DNA of 64,000 nt from Pseudoips prasinana (GCA_951640165.1 OX621234.1:28090549-28154548), one strand, 5' to 3'; positions 21,430-33,035 are shown, counted from the stretch's first letter. Program-made: numbers and translations. Notes: generated by a model not told the origin, from the sequence alone.

Positions 21430-22830
21430 TGGGTGCCTGTTAGTGTTTATTGCCTGTTATGTATAGTTGTATTGGGCATTTAGTTTCTGAGTTTTTTGAA
21501 AAAAATAAAACTACATTACTGGCAATATACAAAATGTTCGATTCTATTAGGCATAAAATAAATGATAAAAAACAATGTTCTGCTATTTTCATTGATATGT
21601 CAAAGGCGTTTGATTGTGTCAAATATGACATTTTACTAGATAAGCTAGAACACATAGGTAGGTATAAGAGGTATACCACTTAAATTAATAGAAAATTATT
21701 TAAAAAACAGATTGCAAGCTACTATTATTGAAGTATTTGACTAAGCAACAAAAATGGTACAGGTAGTTCAATCGGAATTCGAAAATGTAGTACTGGATGT
21801 ACCACAAAGCAGTATATTGGGGCCACCATTGTTTTTACCATATATAAACTAACTTCCAAATATAATTAATCACCTTTGTGTAATGTATGCCGATGATGCG
21901 ACAATATTTATCTCTAATGATGATTCACATAATTTTAACTATGAAAATGAAATAAAAAAAACACTAGCAACAGTAACTCACTGGTTGAAATCAATTAATA
22001 TAAATGTAAATATGTCTAAAACCAAAATAGTTCAATTTAGAAATTATAAGAGTAAACCTAATGAATTTAAAGTTACAGTAAGCGACGCAGAAATTGAAGT
22101 AGTGACATTAATTTCCTTGGAGTAACAGTGGATCAATATTTAAATTGGAAGGCTCATATTGATAAAATTAACAAGAAAATATCTAGTGCCTGTTATGCGT
22201 TGTCTATACTGGCACAACAACAAATGAATGCGTTACTAGGTATGCCTACTTTGGGAATGAGTATCCATTATTAACTTATGGTATTATTTACTGGGGAAAC
22301 TCAACAAATATACAATCCACCTTTATTCTCCAGAAAAAGTGCCTTAGGACAATATATAAAATGTATAGTGATGAGTCTTTGAGAGATGTTTTCAGAACGA
22401 AGGGCTACCTTACACTGACAGGGATCTATATTCTGGAACTAGGTATGTCTATTTGTTAAAAATAATATGCAATATTTTAGTTTTAAATCAGACTCAAAGA
22501 AGAACATTCGTAGACAATATAAATATGACATAAATTTACCCAGACTACAAAACATGATTTATTATAAAAGTACTTATATCTCTGCTATTCGTGTATATAA
22601 CCACTTACCATCTCATATAAAGCAATCAAATGGAACATCGTTTAAAACGAAATTAAAGAATATGTTAATAGAGAATGTTTATTATAGTTTGCATGAGTTT
22701 TTTGAGACTTGTTTGTATTGCATATCCGATATGGGTAGACTGTTGATCCTAAAAACTGTTACGTTATGATAAGACCTTATTGTACACAGTTACGCAATAA
22801 ATAATTCTTTATCTTTATCTGAGTTCGTTA
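21430..22830 (+). pseudogene. Decayed Jockey/CR1-type LINE in ferlin intron
   Basis: RT blocks appear in the right order but in changing frames. At 21450-21683: KKQCSAIFIDMSKAFDCVKY (motif with the first catalytic Asp). Near 21783: a frame-broken version of the PQGS block ('ccacaaagcagtatattggg'). At 21883: MYADDATIFIS (catalytic YADD). Then NVNMSKTKIVQF, and at 22467-22769 the C-terminal ISAIRVYNHLPSHIKQSNG. At least three frameshifts or stops. It is 5' truncated: no endonuclease is seen. The tail ends 'aataaataattctttatc' near 22815. Same direction as the host gene. Confidence 0.8.
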
Positions 22831-23027
22831 CTAAAGTAATAAGCCACATGAATTTATGTTTACATTTATTTTATGCATGCTTTGTCACGACGACAACCAT
22901 ATGTAAAAGTTGGTTGTCTCATATAAGTGAACTGTAATTGTTCTTTTGAGAATAAAGATTCTTTAAACCTAATTGGGGGTCTTAAATGAGAAACAGTATG
23001 AGTAAGTACAAATTATTTTTCCCCTAG

Positions 23028-23214
23028 GCGCACAAGCCTCGACACCGGCGGCCCATCAGCTCTCAAAGCAGCTGATTTCCAAGTATGCGTCACAGTGATA
23101 GAGGCACGTCAACTGGCAGGCTTAAACATGGACCCCGTGGTGTGCGTCCAGGTCGGAGACATGCGCAAGTACACCAGCGTCAAGGAGAGCACTAACTGTC
23201 CTTATTATAATGAG
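23028..23214 (+). CDS. Otoferlin-like ferlin, exon 3 of 4: C2 domain, first part
   Basis: 187 nt between 'tttcccctag' and 'gag|gtgagt'. After the shared Leu codon it reads [19 protein letters not shown], then [34 protein letters not shown] and STNCPYYNE. The run [26 protein letters not shown] is nearly invariant in otoferlins and places this in the second C2 domain (C2B). This is the strongest evidence for the gene identity. It ends in phase 0. Confidence 0.92.
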
Positions 23215-23411
23215 GTGAGTATTTAGATTACGCTTGTTTCATCTGAATCCGTTTAGTACAAAAATATTGTGAATACATATAATAATATAATTAGATATAT
23301 TAAATGATACTCCACCTGAAATCTATAGTTTCTGCGCAACTCTATTCTACCAGTTATAAACATATATTGCTCAAGCTCAGCAAAACTGACTTTGTGTTTC
23401 TTTGTTGGCAG

Positions 23412-23474
23412 TACTTTGTCTTCGATTTCCACATGCCGCCTATCATGCTGTTGGACAAGATAATCACATTATCG
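23412..23474 (+). CDS. Otoferlin-like ferlin, exon 4 of 4: C2 domain, next strand
   Basis: 63 nt (21 codons) between 'tttgttggcag' and 'tcg|gtgagt'. It reads YFVFDFHMPPIMLLDKIITL plus S, directly continuing the C2B motif NEYFVFDFH. The exon is short but both splice sites are textbook and the phase is kept. The next expected block (a strand with a basic and hydrophobic pattern, then an 'HKW' motif) was not found downstream in the window. Confidence 0.9.
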
Positions 23475-23883
23475 GTGAGTTTTCTTTTTTATAATAACTG
23501 AAGCGCTATATTATGCAAGGCGAATGTCATTTGCGAATGATCAATCTTATGAATATTGTATTAGTTATCCGTAATGTTTTTACCGAATACTTTGCGCCCT
23601 ATGTTACAATTGCACTCATCATGTATTAACGTTAAGAGGCCAACATGACCCAATTTTATTGGTTCACCCCAATCCTATTCTTATATAATTAGCTATATGA
23701 AACGAATTAAAGGAAATAAAGATAGACTGGTACAAAATTTTAGGTCCGAGATTCTAGCTCTGTTTGTTAACAGCTTAACATCATTATGCATGTATATGTA
23801 TTGTTATTGTTGATGGTTGCGATTCAACATTATCAAAAATAAGTAGCTGAATTGTACTTTGTGATCAATGATTTTTTACAATA

Positions 23884-25474
23884 CACACATCAACACAATC
23901 TAGGGATATTGAACATTTCATTGATTATCTAGAAAACTATAACATTTTGTTATGACTGTAAATGGAAGAATTAAAGATAATTTCATGGCCGATATTTAAA
24001 CATTAACAACACGATGCGATTTTGTTTTTCTAATTAATAAAAGTCTTAAATTAATTAAGCCATAGAAAATTACTGAGTGAACAAAAACATTTTATTCTTA
24101 TAAAATTATTCAATCGAATTAAATGAATAAAAATCTTACCAAATCTGATAATCAGTAATCGGTATTTCCTCCTCTAACATTAATCACACAGCGGCAACGA
24201 TTTTCCATACTTAAAATTAAGGTGTCAATGTCTTGCTGGGGTATGCAGTCCCAAGTTCTTTTTAAATGTTCGAAAAGTTGTTCTTCTGTTGTCAAGTTGG
24301 GCGGAAAATCCCTCAATGCTCTTCGCTGTAACATGTCCCAGGCGTGTTCAATTGGGTTTAAGTCTGGCGACTGTGGAGGCCAATCTAATACCTGAACATC
24401 GTGTTCTCGAAGGGCGGCCCTCACCAGCCGCGCTGTATGGGAAGGTGCATTGTCATGCATGAGCTGAAATTCTTGCCCCGTTAGGGCCCTGAGCGGGACA
24501 ATGACACGTTCTACTACCTCCTCACGGTATCTATGGGCAGTCATGCTGCCCTGAATCCAAATGAGTTGGGTTCGTCCGCCGATTCGTATTCCTGCCCACA
24601 CCATAATTGTCCCGCCTTGGTAAGAGTGGACCTCCTGTGGATGTCGGAGACGGCTGACCCTGCCTGGAGTTCTCCAAACGCGTGTTCGTCTCGAATCTGG
24701 ATGAAATCCATAGCGGGACTCATCAGTGAACAGCACCAATGACCATTGTTGATCACTCCATGTCAAATGTTCTTGAGCCCATAAAAGTCGCCTACCGCGA
24801 TTGCCACGTCGCAGCGCTGGGACTCGTAGCGGTCTGCGAGCATGAAGACCAACTTCATGCAGCCTCCTTCGCACGGTTTGGTCGCTCACCAGCAGCTGCT
24901 GACCCTCCTGGAGCCTTTGCACTAGTTGCATCGCTGTGATATTGGGTAGTCTTCTGGCGGTCATTTGGAGAAATCGATCCTGTCTCTGAGTGGTAACACG
25001 ATATCTACCTGTGTGCCGTTCTGCCACATCTCCAGTAGCGCGATAACGTGACCACAGCCTGGATACCACATTTTGGCTTGTGCCCAGAGACTCAGCAACG
25101 ACGCGTTGAATAGCACCGTTTTGTAACATGCCAACTGCCCGTAACATTTCATCTCGACTCAAACGATGGCGTGGCATGACGCTAAAAAGCTTACACAACC
25201 AATTGAGAAAAGAAAATAAAACAATTTATCAGGTTTTCTTCAATTAACACGCAAAAAAAAATTTAATGCAACTTCTTGAAATTAGATACAACTCAAGATT
25301 GCGCTGTGCTTTGCGTGTTTTCATTTGTTTCTCATTTTAATTTTTAAATTTTGAATAAAGAATAGACAAGGTTTAAATCTGTAAATAAACTTTTTAAGGA
25401 AACTAAATAGGTTTTAAACAATAAAGCCATGTTTGATTTCAAAATAACGTATCCCTAGACTTTGTTGATGTGTG
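23884..25474 (-). mobile_element. Apparently intact Tc1/mariner-family transposon
   Basis: Terminal inverted repeats CACACATCAACA...TCTAGGGATA (left, from 23884) and TATCCCTAGA...TGTTGATGTGTG (right, to 25474) are flanked by TA (23882-23883 and 25475-25476). It is 1591 bp with a single long transposase frame on the minus strand. It is in the antisense direction relative to the ferlin exons, about 400 bp after the last visible exon. TIR mismatches are few. Nothing seen rules out activity. Confidence 0.9.
24152..25198 (-). CDS. Tc1-like DD34E transposase
   Basis: 348 codons, no internal stop. Residues ~8-120 hold paired helix-turn-helix DNA-binding regions: RHRLSRDEMLRAVGMLQNG, then a GTSQNVVSRLW recognition helix, then a second one around SDQTVRRRLHEVGL. 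Catalytic motifs follow: LFTDESRYGF (first D), MHDNAPSHTARL (second D) and SPDLNPIEHAWD (E). There are 34 residues between the second D and the E. It catalyses cut-and-paste transposition at TA. The likely start is either Met1 or the Met at residue 8 (MPRHRLSRDEM, 25177), which fits related proteins better. The end RGGNTDY is complete. G and C content is higher than in the flanks. Confidence 0.93.
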   Translation of the reverse strand: MCKLFSVMPRHRLSRDEMLRAVGMLQNGAIQRVVAESLGTSQNVVSRLWSRYRATGDVAERHTGRYRVTTQRQDRFLQMTARRLPNITAMQLVQRLQEGQQLLVSDQTVRRRLHEVGLHARRPLRVPALRRGNRGRRLLWAQEHLTWSDQQWSLVLFTDESRYGFHPDSRRTRVWRTPGRVSRLRHPQEVHSYQGGTIMVWAGIRIGGRTQLIWIQGSMTAHRYREEVVERVIVPLRALTGQEFQLMHDNAPSHTARLVRAALREHDVQVLDWPPQSPDLNPIEHAWDMLQRRALRDFPPNLTTEEQLFEHLKRTWDCIPQQDIDTLILSMENRCRCVINVRGGNTDY

Positions 25475-26314
25475 TATATTGTCAAAATTGATAAATATAT
25501 TAATGAGATAAACTAAAAATAAAATTGACTAAACTTAGCCCACTCAAATATGCTAGTTTTCCTATTATAGTGCTTTCGCTCTCAAGATATTTTGAAACTA
25601 CGTCGTTTGTTCATACTACGGTCAATTTATTAAAGTAGCAGCGTAGTAATGCTACGACACGTGTACGTCACTTTGTAGTTATCGTAGCATATTCAACCGT
25701 ACCGTAGCCTTTAAATACGGTTCAGTTTGACACGTGCTATGTCTATTTTATTTAAAATTCACTTTGCACTTACACTTACATTTGTATTCCACTGAGAGTG
25801 GCAAACAACAGATTTCAATTGAGAGAGTTGGAGGAGGCCTTTGGCAAAAGGCACATAGAAAACAAACATGTAACATTAATCTTGTTAGTATCTGTTAATA
25901 AAGTCTATTTTATTATATTTATATTTGCATATTCAAAGAACTATGTCGTCGAACAGCTGATAAGCTAAATCGTATACTTATTTCGTATACGTAATAATAA
26001 ATCGGTCTGTGTACCAGTCACCTGCAAAATTTCATTTGCTCGAAAACAATACAATAGTCAAAGCTGTAAAATATACGACAACATACACAAAAAATTAAAT
26101 ATCTCAAACCAAACTAAAAATATAACTAAACATAAAGTTACTACATGGCTTCGTCAACTCGACTATCTGGAAGCAGAAAATCTAATTACATATATCGCAG
26201 AAATAAACAATATCTAATACTATCATACTATCACCCACTCTTTACTCTCATACACACACACAAACGCATTCTATTTGGTTTTTTTTTTATCTGGAAATAC
26301 ATTCGTTACTCTTA
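25475..26314. other. AT-rich stretch, nothing recognised
   Basis: No open frame or terminal repeat is supported. A slightly GC-richer part at 25560-25760 ('gctacgacacgtgtacgtca') has no recognisable coding. Confidence 0.35.
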
Positions 26315-27367
26315 GGGTCTGTTTCACAATGTCCAGATAAAGTGTCGGATAGCTAACTACCAAATAAAAAACAAATAATAAACTGACAGATATAAGTTCT
26401 GGATAAAACACATTGCGTTTCACCACCACCTTCCTGATAATTATTTGCCAGATAGCTATTCGGCAGTTACTAATAGGTAGGTTTGGCATCGTCGCATTTT
26501 GTCGTTCCGTCTTACGAAACAGACAACCTATAAATACATTTCTTATGATAAACACACCTAAAAATATCTTTTTACTAATTTTTATGGCTAGCATTTTCAG
26601 GTTTGCATAAATGTTTTCAAATTTATCTTCTAACTAAAATTTTATCAAATAAAAATATACACTCTAAGGAATGAGATCAGAAGTAGCTTTTTTAAAACAA
26701 ATTTTAATACAACTTACGACAACAATAATCACAAAAATATTAACTGACAAATAATTTTAATTCAAACAAAGAAAACGAACAAAAGAAGTAAAACCACCCG
26801 CACTACACTAGGCTAACAATTATAGACAAGGACTACGAATCGATTCACAATTGGACAGAGTAACAGCCTCGACAACTGTTGGACGCAAAAGAGAGCGATG
26901 CCGGCGAGGCATCGCCTTTTTATAAAAAAGCCCCACTACTGAAGTTTCCAGTTCCACAATACATAAATTGATTTTTGTGCGTGAAATTAAACGTACGAAA
27001 GTCAAATAAATAGACGTCAAATGTTAATGTCAACAAATGTTTGTTGCGGTGTTTCGATGGTGTTTTTCTTAGCGGTGTCGGATTTATGCGCAGTTCACGA
27101 TCAAATAATTCATCAATTTCGTCTTCAATAGTATCAAATTTTACTATTTTATTCTAACAATAAACACCACCAAAATAAGCATCGAATGACATCTGTCAGA
27201 TATCTTATCCATCACGTTAACGTTGCTATCTGAAGCTTGATCTGGCCAATAGTTTATTTGCCAGTTAGCACTATTCATGGATTGTGAAACGCAAACGATT
27301 CTTTATTCGATAGATAAGTTGCAAGTAGCTTATTCGGGAGTTTACCTGGACATTGTGAAACTGGCCC
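26315..27367. mobile_element. PIF/Harbinger-like nonautonomous element, 1053 bp
   Basis: Ends GGGTCTGTTTCACAATGTCC and GGACATTGTGAAACTGGCCC are inverted repeats, flanked by TTA on both sides (26312-26314, 27368-27370). A 3 bp TTA duplication and GGG-CTGTTTCACAATG termini are typical of PIF/Harbinger elements. The subterminal parts carry further inverted, TIR-like motifs ('gataaagtgtcgg', 'tttgccagttagcac'). No DDE transposase is present. A short coding-like relic lies near the right end (separate entry). Confidence 0.75.
27010..27145 (-). pseudogene. Short coding-like relic inside the Harbinger-like element
   Basis: On the minus strand an open stretch reads KFDTIEDEIDELFDRELRIN followed by a basic run (PTPLRKTPSKHRNKH). 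Acidic-then-basic composition and codon-like third positions suggest a former protein. It could be the N-terminus of a Harbinger transposase or of its partner protein. It has no start and soon meets frame trouble. I do not recognise it with certainty. Confidence 0.35.
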
Positions 27368-27694
27368 TTAAGTAATTAAAAAGTATTAACTTACCGCAAA
27401 TTTTTACAAATACAGCGCAGCGACAACCTCCAAACTGTAATTTAAAATAAGGATACGATTGAACATTAAAGAAGCTCTAAACATTGTACTGAAATGTAAA
27501 AATGTATATAGGTGTCAATAAAACATTATTATTATTATATTTGATATATGTTAACACATATATAAGAACAGAATGTATAATTCATAACCAAAATATATCT
27601 AAACTAAAAAAATATAGGTATTAAAAGTTAAGTTGTCTAAATTTATACTTTTCATATAAAATTTTCTCATGTTTGTAAAGTTCCAAGAATACTG

Positions 27695-27965
27695 GCAGCT
27701 TTGTGGATAATGAGCCGGTCCTCACGGCCCCAATGATCCACCCCAAAAGGCACAAATACCGCTAACTAGAGGGCCACTTGAGGGCCTCAATCGATTCGAC
27801 CGCCGCGCCAGCCTTATTTTAAGAACCGAGAAGATGAGACGGTACAAGGGTGCCCACTGTCCAAACAGGTAGCATCCCGAACACACAGCCATATCAGAAA
27901 TAGCCCTAACGTCTAGGCCTCCCAATCGCAGTGGCAATGGAGACGGTAGCCAAGCACTTCAAAAA
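27695..27965 (-). pseudogene. Reverse transcriptase C-terminal fragment
   Basis: On the minus strand 'LPLRLGGLDVRAISDMAV' opens a 71-codon frame. P-x-R-x-GGLxxR-x-x-D is the conserved block after the RT domain in several retroelement polyproteins that lack an obvious LTR. The following residues (VCSGCYLFGQWAPLYRLIF) fit poorly, so the copy is decayed. It may belong to the same family as the fragments at 41682 and 57985. Confidence 0.5.
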
Positions 27966-30257
27966 TTACATTTAAAGTAGAGGATAGAGTATTTTTTACG
28001 GAGCTGGCCAATTTTTTTAGAAACTCAGTGTGCTGCTTCAATCAGCTTTAGAGCTGGCAGCATCTTAAAACTTACGTAAATTTTGGAACTAATAAGCAAA
28101 AGCTTAAAAAACTACTTTTTTTATTATTGGAACAATCTAACATCATTGCCAAGTTTGGCAACGAAAAGGATTTTGCACATATTTGTTTTAACTCGACTTG
28201 ACAACATTGTAACAAATGAATCCATACAATAAATCCTGTAAATGTTGTGGCCCTAGAGCATCTATACCACCTGTGGATCCTTGGAATTGGAATGAAGCCA
28301 AGTCTAGAGATACTATTGTAGCCGTCGTTTCATTCCTGAGCGGTTATTAAAAAGCCCATTCCGACAAATAAAAAGGTTTTTATTCACGTAGACTTTAAGA
28401 AGAGCTTGTAAATAGTCAGAATTTATTTGTAGTAATATAGTTAATTGTTCATTATTATTTCTAGGTATATGTAGATGTATAGCTATGCGGATTATAGGAA
28501 AAGAATTTAAAACAACATTTCATTTTCAATAATAATAATTTAGTTCTTTAGCTAGTTAATTAAGTTATTGTGAAAGAGATAATTTATATAACATAAGCCC
28601 GCTTCGCGAAGACAACGGTCCTACCTTATCACTCCACTGTCGTATTGTATAGCCGTCTCTTAGGATTGTGTTTGAGAATACATTGCGCAGTAGGCTAGTC
28701 TCCATTAAAATGAGCCGCCGTGGCTAAAATTCTGCTAAAATAACTATTTTATTAGTATGTGTTTAACTAATATAATACTGCTGTTCGTTAAACTCTCAAC
28801 TGAAATGGTAATACAATATTAATACGGGATGCTACCGAAATGCATTAAACATGGTAGTATGGCTGTACAGTCAAACGATTAGAATACTGTCACTCCATAA
28901 GTCCAATTTCCATAACAGTATTAACATACATATTTATTGAAATACGCGCGCCAGTTAACCAAGTTTTACAATATAAGAATGAATGAAATATGAAACTAAA
29001 AGCGAGTTATGTTTATAGTTAATATGAAACCTAATTATTTATCTGAAGTACCTAGAGGATTTGCTGTAAATTCTCTTAGTAATACTGTTATATATAATTA
29101 CTAAAGTGCTTTTAAATTGTCTAAGATGAAACAGAATTCAAAGATTCAAGCATTAGACTTTATTATCAGATTATGTAGAAAAGTTTATATAATATTCTTT
29201 TTGCATATCAAGTAGAAAGACTTATGTACTTTCAATGTTACAATATATAAAATATTTCGAATTTACACAGAACCTAATAAAGCTCGTTTCGATCGCGCTT
29301 CACCTAGATAATACGCACAGTCTAAGCTTTACTTTAGGTAGTATTCTGCCGCTGTGAGTTAATTGTATATTATGAGCAGTGATCGGAATCAGGTGAGCTT
29401 ATACCTAAAGTTCAAAGAACAGAGACAAAAGAGTGGAGACTTGCTTAGAATCGCTTTTTTTTATATTTGTTTCTTTATTTATTGTATCTGCTTCACGTGA
29501 CTACCTTGGTTTGATTTTATAAACTATATCACTGCCTGGGCTTCCATTTGGTTTGGATATCAAACTACTTGGTAAGTTTATGAATTGTACTCGACACTAA
29601 AGACATTTATTAAAAAATCTTCAAACGACTATATTTAATATTATATGAAGTTTTCAATACAAACAGTTATTTTATATTTTATTTTTGTTGTTCTTCCTAC
29701 AACATATGATTACGAAAAGGTAATTTTGGAAAGAAGTCATTATAAACTTTGTTACATTGTTTACAGTATATTTTCTCCCTAACAAAACAAAATGGTGACC
29801 AAACCTAAAATTAAATATTAACCTGAATTATACCACGAACTACCGCTAGCAACACGATATAGTGTTTTAGATGTAAAAATAGTATTGTAAGCTAGAAAAG
29901 AAATATCAGGACCAAAATACCAAGGCGCTATTAGAAAAGTGAATGAATTTTTTTATCATGATTTAATACAATGGATTATATCCGATGAATGGTTATAGAG
30001 GAAAGTTTATTTGAATTTTGTTGAAAAAACATTGTTTCAATTCATGACCATGTTCATAATAAAAACTTTGGATATCTTTACATGAAGCTTTATGATGTAA
30101 CGACCGTTATATCGCAAATTTTTATCGGTGTTTTGGGACCCAAAACCTATTAAAAAGCATACAAAATGTACCGAAGCATCGTTTTATTCTGTGAATTGTT
30201 TTACTTTATCTAATTAAGTTGTTTTTGATTATACAAAAACAACTAAATTATAGTATA
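27966..30257. other. AT-rich region, no gene seen
   Basis: Apart from the family C scrap at 28365 I see no supported element. There are no long frames. Slightly GC-richer pockets at 28590-28720 are unassigned. Confidence 0.35.
28365..28430 (-). repeat. Short repeat, family C (LINE 3' end-like)
   Basis: 'ttttattcacgtagacttta' and 'agcttgtaaatagtcagaat' is the reverse complement of blocks at 32250-32305 and 55350-55410. Three copies of the same ~55 bp suggest the 3' end of one element family. Confidence 0.5.
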
Positions 30258-30598
30258 CAACATGTAACAAAATTAACGCACATCCTCAGACGGGTGTCTG
30301 AAAAATTAGAATATTTGCATTGTTATTAACTAAATTAGTTTCTTGGAATAAAGTTTATTTTCCTTTATTTTGTATTGAATGATGGAATTTGTATGGATAC
30401 AAATAAAACTGCAATTTTAAAGTCTTATTACTTGACTTACGGTCCATTTCAATTTATTTTGACTATATAGGGTTAATGTGACAATAATTTCCGTATTTAT
30501 AATTATATTGGAAATAAAAATCCCTATATTAAAAATGATATAAATCGATTCAGTAAACGATCCCGAAAAAACTATTGTCATAATTAATTAATATGTTG
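30258..30598 (-). mobile_element. TA-flanked MITE, copy 2 (inverted relative to 5635)
   Basis: TA (30256-30257), then CAACATGTAAC...TTAACGCACA at the left; 'TTAATTAATATGTTG' then TA (30599-30600) at the right. The interior matches copy 1 in reverse complement (for example 'tcttggaataaagtttattt' and 'aaatcgattcagtaaacgat'). It is about 50 bp shorter than copy 1, mainly by deletion near one end. Confidence 0.7.
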
Positions 30599-30857
30599 TA
30601 TATATTCAGGAAAATATAATTTGTTGTTTGTTTGTTGTCGTAAAGTGTCTCCACTTCCATGTTATTTTGCGAACTTAAAATATTTTTAGCTCACCTTATT
30701 TCGATCACTGATACTAATATTTCATTTGCAGACAAAATGAACTCAGCTTTAGTTTTTGTCCCTTATAAAATACCCTAGTAACAAGTGGGTTATTACAGGA
30801 AGCAATTTACACTATTTTTAACTTTTTTTAAAGTTTGCTAACTTCTAACTAGTAAAA

Positions 30858-31092
30858 CATATGTGCTGTGTAGTGACGGCGGCAAATATAACAATATCAT
30901 CACCCATCTCATCCCGTGGAGGGCGTAGAATTCAACCCGAGGAAGACCAGAAGATGGGCAGCAGCTTCCTTCTGAGTACTATGACCATATTATTGCTATC
31001 GCCTACCCTTCTGCCAAGCGTGGCGATTATGACATATCCCCCCTAAGATAATTCTTAGGGTAGGCTTTTGCAGTAGACTTCCTACAACCGTT
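30858..31092 (+). mobile_element. Internally deleted RTE derivative, copy 1
   Basis: Starts 'gctgtgtagtgacggcggc', runs through 'ccatctcatcccgtggaggg', 'gggcagcagcttcc', 'gccaagcgtggcgattatg' (all RTE 5' leader, compare reverse of 62100-62300). It then passes directly to 'ggcttttgcagtagact', a decayed version of the RTE 3' coding end. Thus the 5' leader is joined to the 3' terminus with the whole ORF missing. Overlapping short frames are not genes. Confidence 0.55.
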
Positions 31093-32530
31093 ATGAATGA
31101 TGAATCGACGACCTTAATTTGAAGGTCCATAGAAGTTGACTCTAGACCGACTATTAATGGCCCAAAATGCTCTACCACTCTGCCGGCTTCATAGTCGAAA
31201 GGCGAGGCGTCGCTAAAACTAGAGATTAAAATTAAAACAATGCTTTCAATGTCCACACATTAAAACCGTTATTTGAATCCGTATTAATGATCTAAAACTA
31301 CTTTTTGATTATTAATACGGAAACGGAAAACAATAAGAAGTTTGCCTATATATATATATATGTATATAATAATATATAGAAGTAGGTACTTAAATTTCGT
31401 ATCAATTTAGAAAATAAAATCCCTTATTCGCATTATTGACTCCAATCAAGCAGAACTTGGCTGCTTTCTTTTGATACGCAAATTTATTTCCGACTAGAAT
31501 TTTTCCTCAATAATTTATTTATTCTTGCGATGATACTATTTCTGTATCGTTTGGTTTGGTGAATTGTGTTAGCAGGTTATGTTCAAGTGTTTTCACAAAG
31601 TTGGAATTGTGCGTTCTCTTTTGAATAATATGTAATTTAAATACCTTTATGACATTATTGATTAAGTTTAAATTAATCTGAATGGACAATAATTAATATA
31701 TCTGTTAAAACCTCCGACTCAACATTGTATTGCTTTTTAGTAATAAGGATACGACTGGATTGACCGGACACTTCGAGGTATTCGTTCGGTTACATCAAAA
31801 GTGTTGAGTACTAAAGGGCAAACATTTAAATTTAACAAAAACATGCCTGCTTATAAAATCTGTGGAATCAGTGGAGCTCAGGAGTTATTACAAGGTAGGG
31901 TCTGTGAGCCAAATATGACTCATCGAACTCTAGCAATTCTGAGCGCGTGGGTCTGTGGGTCACCGATTTCAATACGTTTGACAACTAGAACTGTGGTGTC
32001 GCTCTATTATAAGCCTCACCATGCGTACAGAGCTGTGGGTCACTTAGGGAGGATGTAGCGATTGTCCCCAAGTACTACCTTCCTTGGTCGGTGTTTAGTT
32101 TATTAACTAAACCATTAGTATTTATTACAATATTATGAATACAACAATATTATATTATGATTCTATATTATCAAATATAAGTCACGATCCAATAATCTAA
32201 ATGCTCCTAGAGTGAATATAAGTATACTCAATTTATAATACTACAATTCATGCTCTGACTATTTACAAGCGCGTGAGTAAAGTCTATGTGTCTAAAATCC
32301 TTTTTAGGGATTTTGTATAATTATTAAGGTAACATAGTTTCCAAGACAAACTTATTTACTGATTTTATATATAAAAATTCAACTACTAATTAGCGTAGAA
32401 TATTATCGATAAAGAGTTGCGCGCCTTTGTCCCTTTCCTTTATAGGTATAGTTTTACAATTTTTATAGTGATAACATTAAAATTATCTATATATTAAAAA
32501 ACAATATTAAATTATCTGAAGTATAAAAAA
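31093..32530. other. AT-rich stretch with (TA)n and one family C scrap
   Basis: A TA-rich run lies at 31350-31378. A family C repeat lies at about 32250-32305 ('gctctgactatttacaagcg'). An 85-codon frame at 31801-32058 (MLSTKGQTFKFNKNMPAYK...) is GC-richer than its flanks, but matches nothing I know and has no convincing splice context. I leave it uncalled. Confidence 0.35.
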
Positions 32531-32534
32531 AAAT

Positions 32535-32588
32535 AGTTTACAAATGGTATTTTCAAACATTAATGTTTGAAAAAACCATTTGTAAACT
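32535..32588. repeat. 54 bp near-perfect palindrome
   Basis: AGTTTACAAATGGT...TTTCAAACAT pairs with ATGTTTGAAA...ACCATTTGTAAACT, two mismatched bases, no real loop. No flanking element is evident. Confidence 0.8.
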
Positions 32589-32639
32589 TAACTTTGTAAA
32601 CTAAACTTTGTGAAATAGTGCGAATTACAATTAGGACCA

Positions 32640-33035
32640 CTCTATTTTAATGAAGTTAACAATGGTGGTACATTTTTTTTATTTAACTTAGCTGGCAAAC
32701 AATTGTACGCCCCTTCTGATGGTAAGGGGTCACCGTAGCCTATGAACGCTTGCAATACCAGGGGCATCATTTGCCGAATCTTTAGAAAATGTTTAACTCC
32801 CTTTTTGAAAAGCCCTATGCTGTGGTCTCTTGCGAAAACCGTAAAAGGGAGTTCATTCCACAACCTCAACGTACGAGGGAGGAAGTTTCGCAGAAAGCGA
32901 ACCGTACTTGATCTAAAAGGTTGGAGGATGTGAGGATAACCTCCCTATCTGTGGCGACAGATGCGATGGTAGAAGGTAGCCGTGGGCATCAAATCAAATT
33001 CCTCTGAACACATCCCATTGTATAGACGGTACAAC
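32640..33035 (-). pseudogene. LINE C-terminal fragment (Jockey/CR1-type)
   Basis: Minus strand: LYRLYNGMCSEEFDLMP, then FYHRICRHR, then STVRFLRNFLPRTLRLWNEL, then GLFKKGVKHFL. The 'FLPRT.RLWNELP...F..SF..FK..V' pattern is the shared end of many insect LINE polyproteins. It contains at least one frame change or stop (near 32930). 5' truncated; stop at 32642. Confidence 0.75.

Noticed and set aside
24533..24939. Plus-strand frames at 24533 and 24739 as genes
   Set aside because: Antisense shadows of the Tc1 transposase.
31801..32058. 85-codon frame as an exon
   Set aside because: No recognisable domain, and joining it to the ferlin exons gives nothing C2-like.
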